A stretch of DNA of 6,692 nt, from the NCBI GenBank assembly GCA_030150315.1, contig JASLGB010000006.1, forward strand, positions 1-6,692. Direction: 5' to 3'. Below the pieces are notes generated by a model. It did not search any database. It saw only the letters and a program-made list of their open reading frames with translations, and had not been told where the DNA came from. This document shows, piece after piece, positions 4,465-6,692 of the stretch. Origin of the DNA: Dokdonella sp. Lineage in GTDB: Bacteria; Pseudomonadota; Gammaproteobacteria; Xanthomonadales; Rhodanobacteraceae. A program made the translations under genes and the position numbers. Within the stretch, counting starts at the first letter, position 1. Each line of letters opens with the position of its first letter.

Positions 4465-6117
4465 ATGCGCTTCATCCAGCCTGCGCCGCAGCTTCCGAAC
4501 CAGTATCGCGACGACCGCACGCTGCAGTCCTTCCTGCGGCGTGCCTTGCCCGAATCGGTACACAATGCGATCGACCCCGATCTGGACGCACTCGGCGCGC
4601 ATGCGGCGCAGGCCTGGCACAGCGCCCGTGCGACGTCGCCGGCCGAGCCGGTGCTGACGCAGTGGGACGCCTGGGGCACGCGCATCGACCGCATCGAACT
4701 GACGCCGGCATGGCAGCGCGGCGCGGAACTGGCCGCGCACCATGGCCTGGTCGCCGCCGGCCATGAAACCACGCATGGCGAGCACGCACGCGTCGACCAG
4801 TTCGCGCGCGTCTACCTGCATCACGTCGCGAGCGAGTTCTACACCTGTCCGCTGGCGATGAGCGACGGCGCGGCAACCGCGCTGAAGGCGTCGGGCAACG
4901 TGGCCCTGATCGAACGCGCACTGCCGCACCTGCTCGCGCGCGACCCCGCCGAACTGTGGCTTTCGGGCCAGTGGATGACGGAAACGGCCGGTGGCTCCGA
5001 CGTCGGCCGCACCGACACGATCGCGCGACGCGACGACGCCGGCCAATGGCGGCTGTACGGGCGCAAATGGTTCACCTCGGCCGTGATCGGCCAAATGGCG
5101 CTGGCACTGGCGCGCCCGGAAGGCGCCGCCAGCGCAGGAACCGATGGGCTGGCGCTGTTCTACATCGAGACACGCGACGCCGACGGCCGCTGGAACGGAA
5201 TCCGCGTCGATCGCCTCAAGGACAAGCTCGGCACGCGCGAGCTGCCGACGGCCGAGATCGAACTCGAAGGCACACGGGCTTCGCCGGTCGGCGCACTCGA
5301 CCACGGCGTGCGCCTGATCGCGCCCATGCTCAACGTCACGCGCACCTGGAACGCGGTCTGCGCGCTGGCCACGATGCGGCGCTGCCTGGCGCTGTCATTG
5401 GACTATGCGCGCCGCCGCGAAGCGTTTGGGCGCGCACTGATCGAGCAACCGCTGCACCGCGCCACCCTGGCCGCGTTGCAGGCGGAATTCGAAGCCGCGT
5501 TCGGGCTGGTGTTCTTCCTCTCCGGTTTGCTTGGCCGGGTCGAACGCGGCGACGACGGCGACAAGGGGTTGCTGCGCCTGCTGACGCCGCTGACCAAGCT
5601 GTGGACCGGCAAGCTCGCGGTGCGCATCGCATCGGAATCGTGCGAGGCCTTCGGCGGCGCCGGATACATCGAGAACACCGGTCTGCCGCTGATGCTGCGC
5701 GACGCGCAGGTGTATCCGATCTGGGAGGGAACCACCAACGTGCTCGCGCTCGACACCTTGCGCGCGCTGGCCGCGACCGGCCTCGCTCCGCTGCGCAGCG
5801 CGGTCGACACGCTGCTGGCCGAAGCCGGCGGCGATCCCTGTGGCATTCGCACCACGCTCGACAGCGCAGTGCGCTGGCTCGACAGCCATGCGCGCGACCG
5901 CGACGGACTGGAGGCCGGCGCACGCGGGCTTTCCTACACGCTGGCGCGCTCGCTCGCGGCGGCCTTGCTCGCACGCCATGCGACGTGGGCCGAAGCACAG
6001 GGCGACCGGCGACCGCGCGCCGCGCTGCACCTGTTTTCCAGCCACGGCCTGTCGCGTTTCGCGCCGCCCGTTTCCGATGCATTCGCCAGCATCCTTGTCG
6101 ACGGCGGCAACCTCTGA
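4465..6117 (+). CDS. aidB: AidB-like acyl-CoA dehydrogenase-family flavoprotein
   Basis: The 550-residue product resembles E. coli AidB (541 residues), an FAD protein of the acyl-CoA dehydrogenase superfamily linked to the adaptive response to DNA alkylation. FNQP-like IQPAPQLPN opens the protein, as in AidB. SGQWMTETAGGSDVG (about 167-181) is the FAD-binding middle-domain signature, GRKWFTS follows at 199-205, and RLKDKLGTRE at 250-259 matches the AidB segment RLKDKLGNR. In the helical domain, FGGAGYIENTGLP near 396 precedes YPIWEGTTN, where E421 aligns with the catalytic glutamate of medium-chain acyl-CoA dehydrogenase. Residues from about 440 correspond to the extra C-terminal region that binds DNA in E. 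coli AidB. The ATG at 4465 was chosen because it fits the family N-terminus; the frame is open further upstream inside azoR. Neither ada nor alkB is adjacent. An acyl-CoA substrate role remains an alternative. Confidence 0.9.
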   Translation: MRFIQPAPQLPNQYRDDRTLQSFLRRALPESVHNAIDPDLDALGAHAAQAWHSARATSPAEPVLTQWDAWGTRIDRIELTPAWQRGAELAAHHGLVAAGHETTHGEHARVDQFARVYLHHVASEFYTCPLAMSDGAATALKASGNVALIERALPHLLARDPAELWLSGQWMTETAGGSDVGRTDTIARRDDAGQWRLYGRKWFTSAVIGQMALALARPEGAASAGTDGLALFYIETRDADGRWNGIRVDRLKDKLGTRELPTAEIELEGTRASPVGALDHGVRLIAPMLNVTRTWNAVCALATMRRCLALSLDYARRREAFGRALIEQPLHRATLAALQAEFEAAFGLVFFLSGLLGRVERGDDGDKGLLRLLTPLTKLWTGKLAVRIASESCEAFGGAGYIENTGLPLMLRDAQVYPIWEGTTNVLALDTLRALAATGLAPLRSAVDTLLAEAGGDPCGIRTTLDSAVRWLDSHARDRDGLEAGARGLSYTLARSLAAALLARHATWAEAQGDRRPRAALHLFSSHGLSRFAPPVSDAFASILVDGGNL

Positions 6118-6129
6118 AGGCGCATCCTT

Positions 6130-6135
6130 TAGAAT
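6130..6135 (+). promoter_or_regulatory. Candidate -10 element for the asparaginase-like gene
   Basis: TAGAAT matches TATAAT at five of six positions and lies in the 60-bp gap after aidB. No good -35 is seen at 16-18 bp, so the promoter may be weak or activator-dependent. The predicted start near 6142 would give a leader of about 36 bases containing the GC hairpin and ribosome site described separately. Confidence 0.4.
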
Positions 6136-6148
6136 CACGCTCTGAAAC

Positions 6149-6161
6149 GGCGCGTGGCGCC
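6149..6161 (+). other. Small GC hairpin in the asparaginase leader
   Basis: GGCGC (6149-6153), a GTG loop and GCGCC (6157-6161) form a perfect five-pair GC stem that ends two bases before the AAGGAG ribosome site. In RNA it could influence access of the ribosome. It is short, and a chance origin in GC-rich DNA is possible. Confidence 0.35.
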
Positions 6162-6162
6162 C

Positions 6163-6168
6163 AAGGAG
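6163..6168 (+). promoter_or_regulatory. Ribosome binding site fixing the asparaginase start
   Basis: AAGGAG ends nine bases before the ATG at 6178. It supports that ATG rather than the in-frame GTG at 6154, which lies upstream of this site and inside the hairpin. Confidence 0.7.
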
Positions 6169-6177
6169 CACGGACAC

Positions 6178-6672
6178 ATGCAACACCTGGTCATCGTCGC
6201 GACCGGCGGCACGATCGACAAGATCTACTTCGACGACAAGTCCACGTTCCAGATCGGCGAACCGCAGATCGGCGAGATCCTGCAGCAACTCGGCGTGGCG
6301 TTCACGTTCGAGGTCGTGCCGGTCCTGCGCAAGGACAGCCTGCATCTGGACGATGCCGATCGCGCCCAGGTCCGCGCTGCGATCGAACGCCAGCCCCACC
6401 GCCACGTGCTGGTCACGCACGGCACCGACACGATGGTCGAGACCGCGCAGGCGCTGGCCGGCCTGGCCGGCAAGGTCATCGTGCTGACCGGCGCGCTGAA
6501 TCCCGCGCGCTTCCAGGGTTCCGATGCGGTGTTCAACGTCGGTTGCGCGGTCGGCGCGCTGCAGGCGCTACCCGACGGCGTCTACATCGCGATGAACGGC
6601 CGCATCTGGGATCCGGCGCGCGTGCGCAAGAACCGCGACGCGAACCGCTTCGAGGATGCCGGCACCGGTTAG
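6178..6672 (+). CDS. Short single-domain asparaginase-like protein
   Basis: The 164-residue product corresponds to only the N-terminal domain of bacterial L-asparaginases (about 330 residues). It has the first signature VATGGTIDK (residues 7-15) with T12 as the expected nucleophile, Y17 nearby, and the second signature VTHGTDTMVETA (79-90) with T83 and D84. It continues with VIVLTGALNPARF and VYIAMNGRIWDP as in the full-length enzymes. An ungapped comparison with E. coli asparaginase II over the stretch from N120 to G134 puts L128 where the catalytic lysine (K162) should be, so the T-D-K triad looks incomplete. The C-terminal domain, which supplies part of the active site in the classical tetramer, is absent. 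The tidy ending and strong ribosome site suggest an intact short protein rather than a fragment. Activity toward asparagine is uncertain; a related amidohydrolase or non-catalytic role is possible. Confidence 0.85.
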   Translation: MQHLVIVATGGTIDKIYFDDKSTFQIGEPQIGEILQQLGVAFTFEVVPVLRKDSLHLDDADRAQVRAAIERQPHRHVLVTHGTDTMVETAQALAGLAGKVIVLTGALNPARFQGSDAVFNVGCAVGALQALPDGVYIAMNGRIWDPARVRKNRDANRFEDAGTG

Positions 6673-6692
6673 GCGGGTTCGTGGGAAAGCTC

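Noticed and set aside
6154..6177. GTG start eight codons upstream for the asparaginase-like protein
   Set aside because: The ribosome site at 6163-6168 lies downstream of it and serves the ATG at 6178; the family begins at the strand leading to TGGT.
1..6692. CRISPR array, tRNA, rRNA, intact insertion sequence, prophage or defence island
   Set aside because: No regularly spaced repeats, cloverleaf, transposase or phage-like protein could be recognised; the genes are ordinary chromosomal families.

Overview
The window is GC-rich, densely coded chromosomal DNA with very high GC at third codon positions, which also produces long spurious antisense frames. Protein resemblances and the block yihY / wrbA / DUF2069 suggest a gammaproteobacterium of the Lysobacterales (Xanthomonadales), for example a Lysobacter, Luteimonas or Rhodanobacteraceae relative. 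That placement is inferred from gene content only, because no rRNA or other phylogenetic marker is present.

Layout. On the minus strand at the left edge, a YihY/BrkB-type membrane protein with a C-terminal soluble extension (272-1576) overlaps by ATGA the start of a secreted TlpA-like thioredoxin, which runs off the window (275 to 1). Across a 205-bp divergent promoter region lies a plus-strand pair, wrbA (1782-2381) and a DUF2069 small membrane protein (2378-2716), again joined by an ATGA overlap. A LysR-type regulator on the minus strand (2742-3710) is divergent from an FMN-dependent NADH-azoreductase, azoR (3819-4403), with an inverted-repeat operator candidate between them. Next come an AidB-like acyl-CoA dehydrogenase flavoprotein (4465-6117) and a short, single-domain asparaginase-like protein (6178-6672), both on the plus strand and each with its own candidate promoter.

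How the genes fit together. Three flavoproteins (WrbA, AzoR, AidB) and one thiol-disulfide protein (TlpA) sit in 6.7 kb, so redox, quinone or electrophile stress handling is the most natural common theme. The LysR protein most plausibly controls azoR. The yihY/wrbA divergent region carries related CGGAC/GTCCG half-sites, so a shared regulator is possible but unproven.

I see no CRISPR array, tRNA, rRNA, intact mobile element, prophage or recognisable defence system. No intergenic gap exceeds about 205 bp. The most interesting signals are regulatory: promoter spacing suggesting leaderless mRNAs for both yihY and wrbA, a 16-bp perfect palindrome between them, the LysR-region repeats, and an inverted repeat inside the aidB promoter. 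The lone asparaginase domain, which appears to lack the usual catalytic lysine, is the most unusual protein. I did not find convincing evidence of a wholly new multi-gene system.
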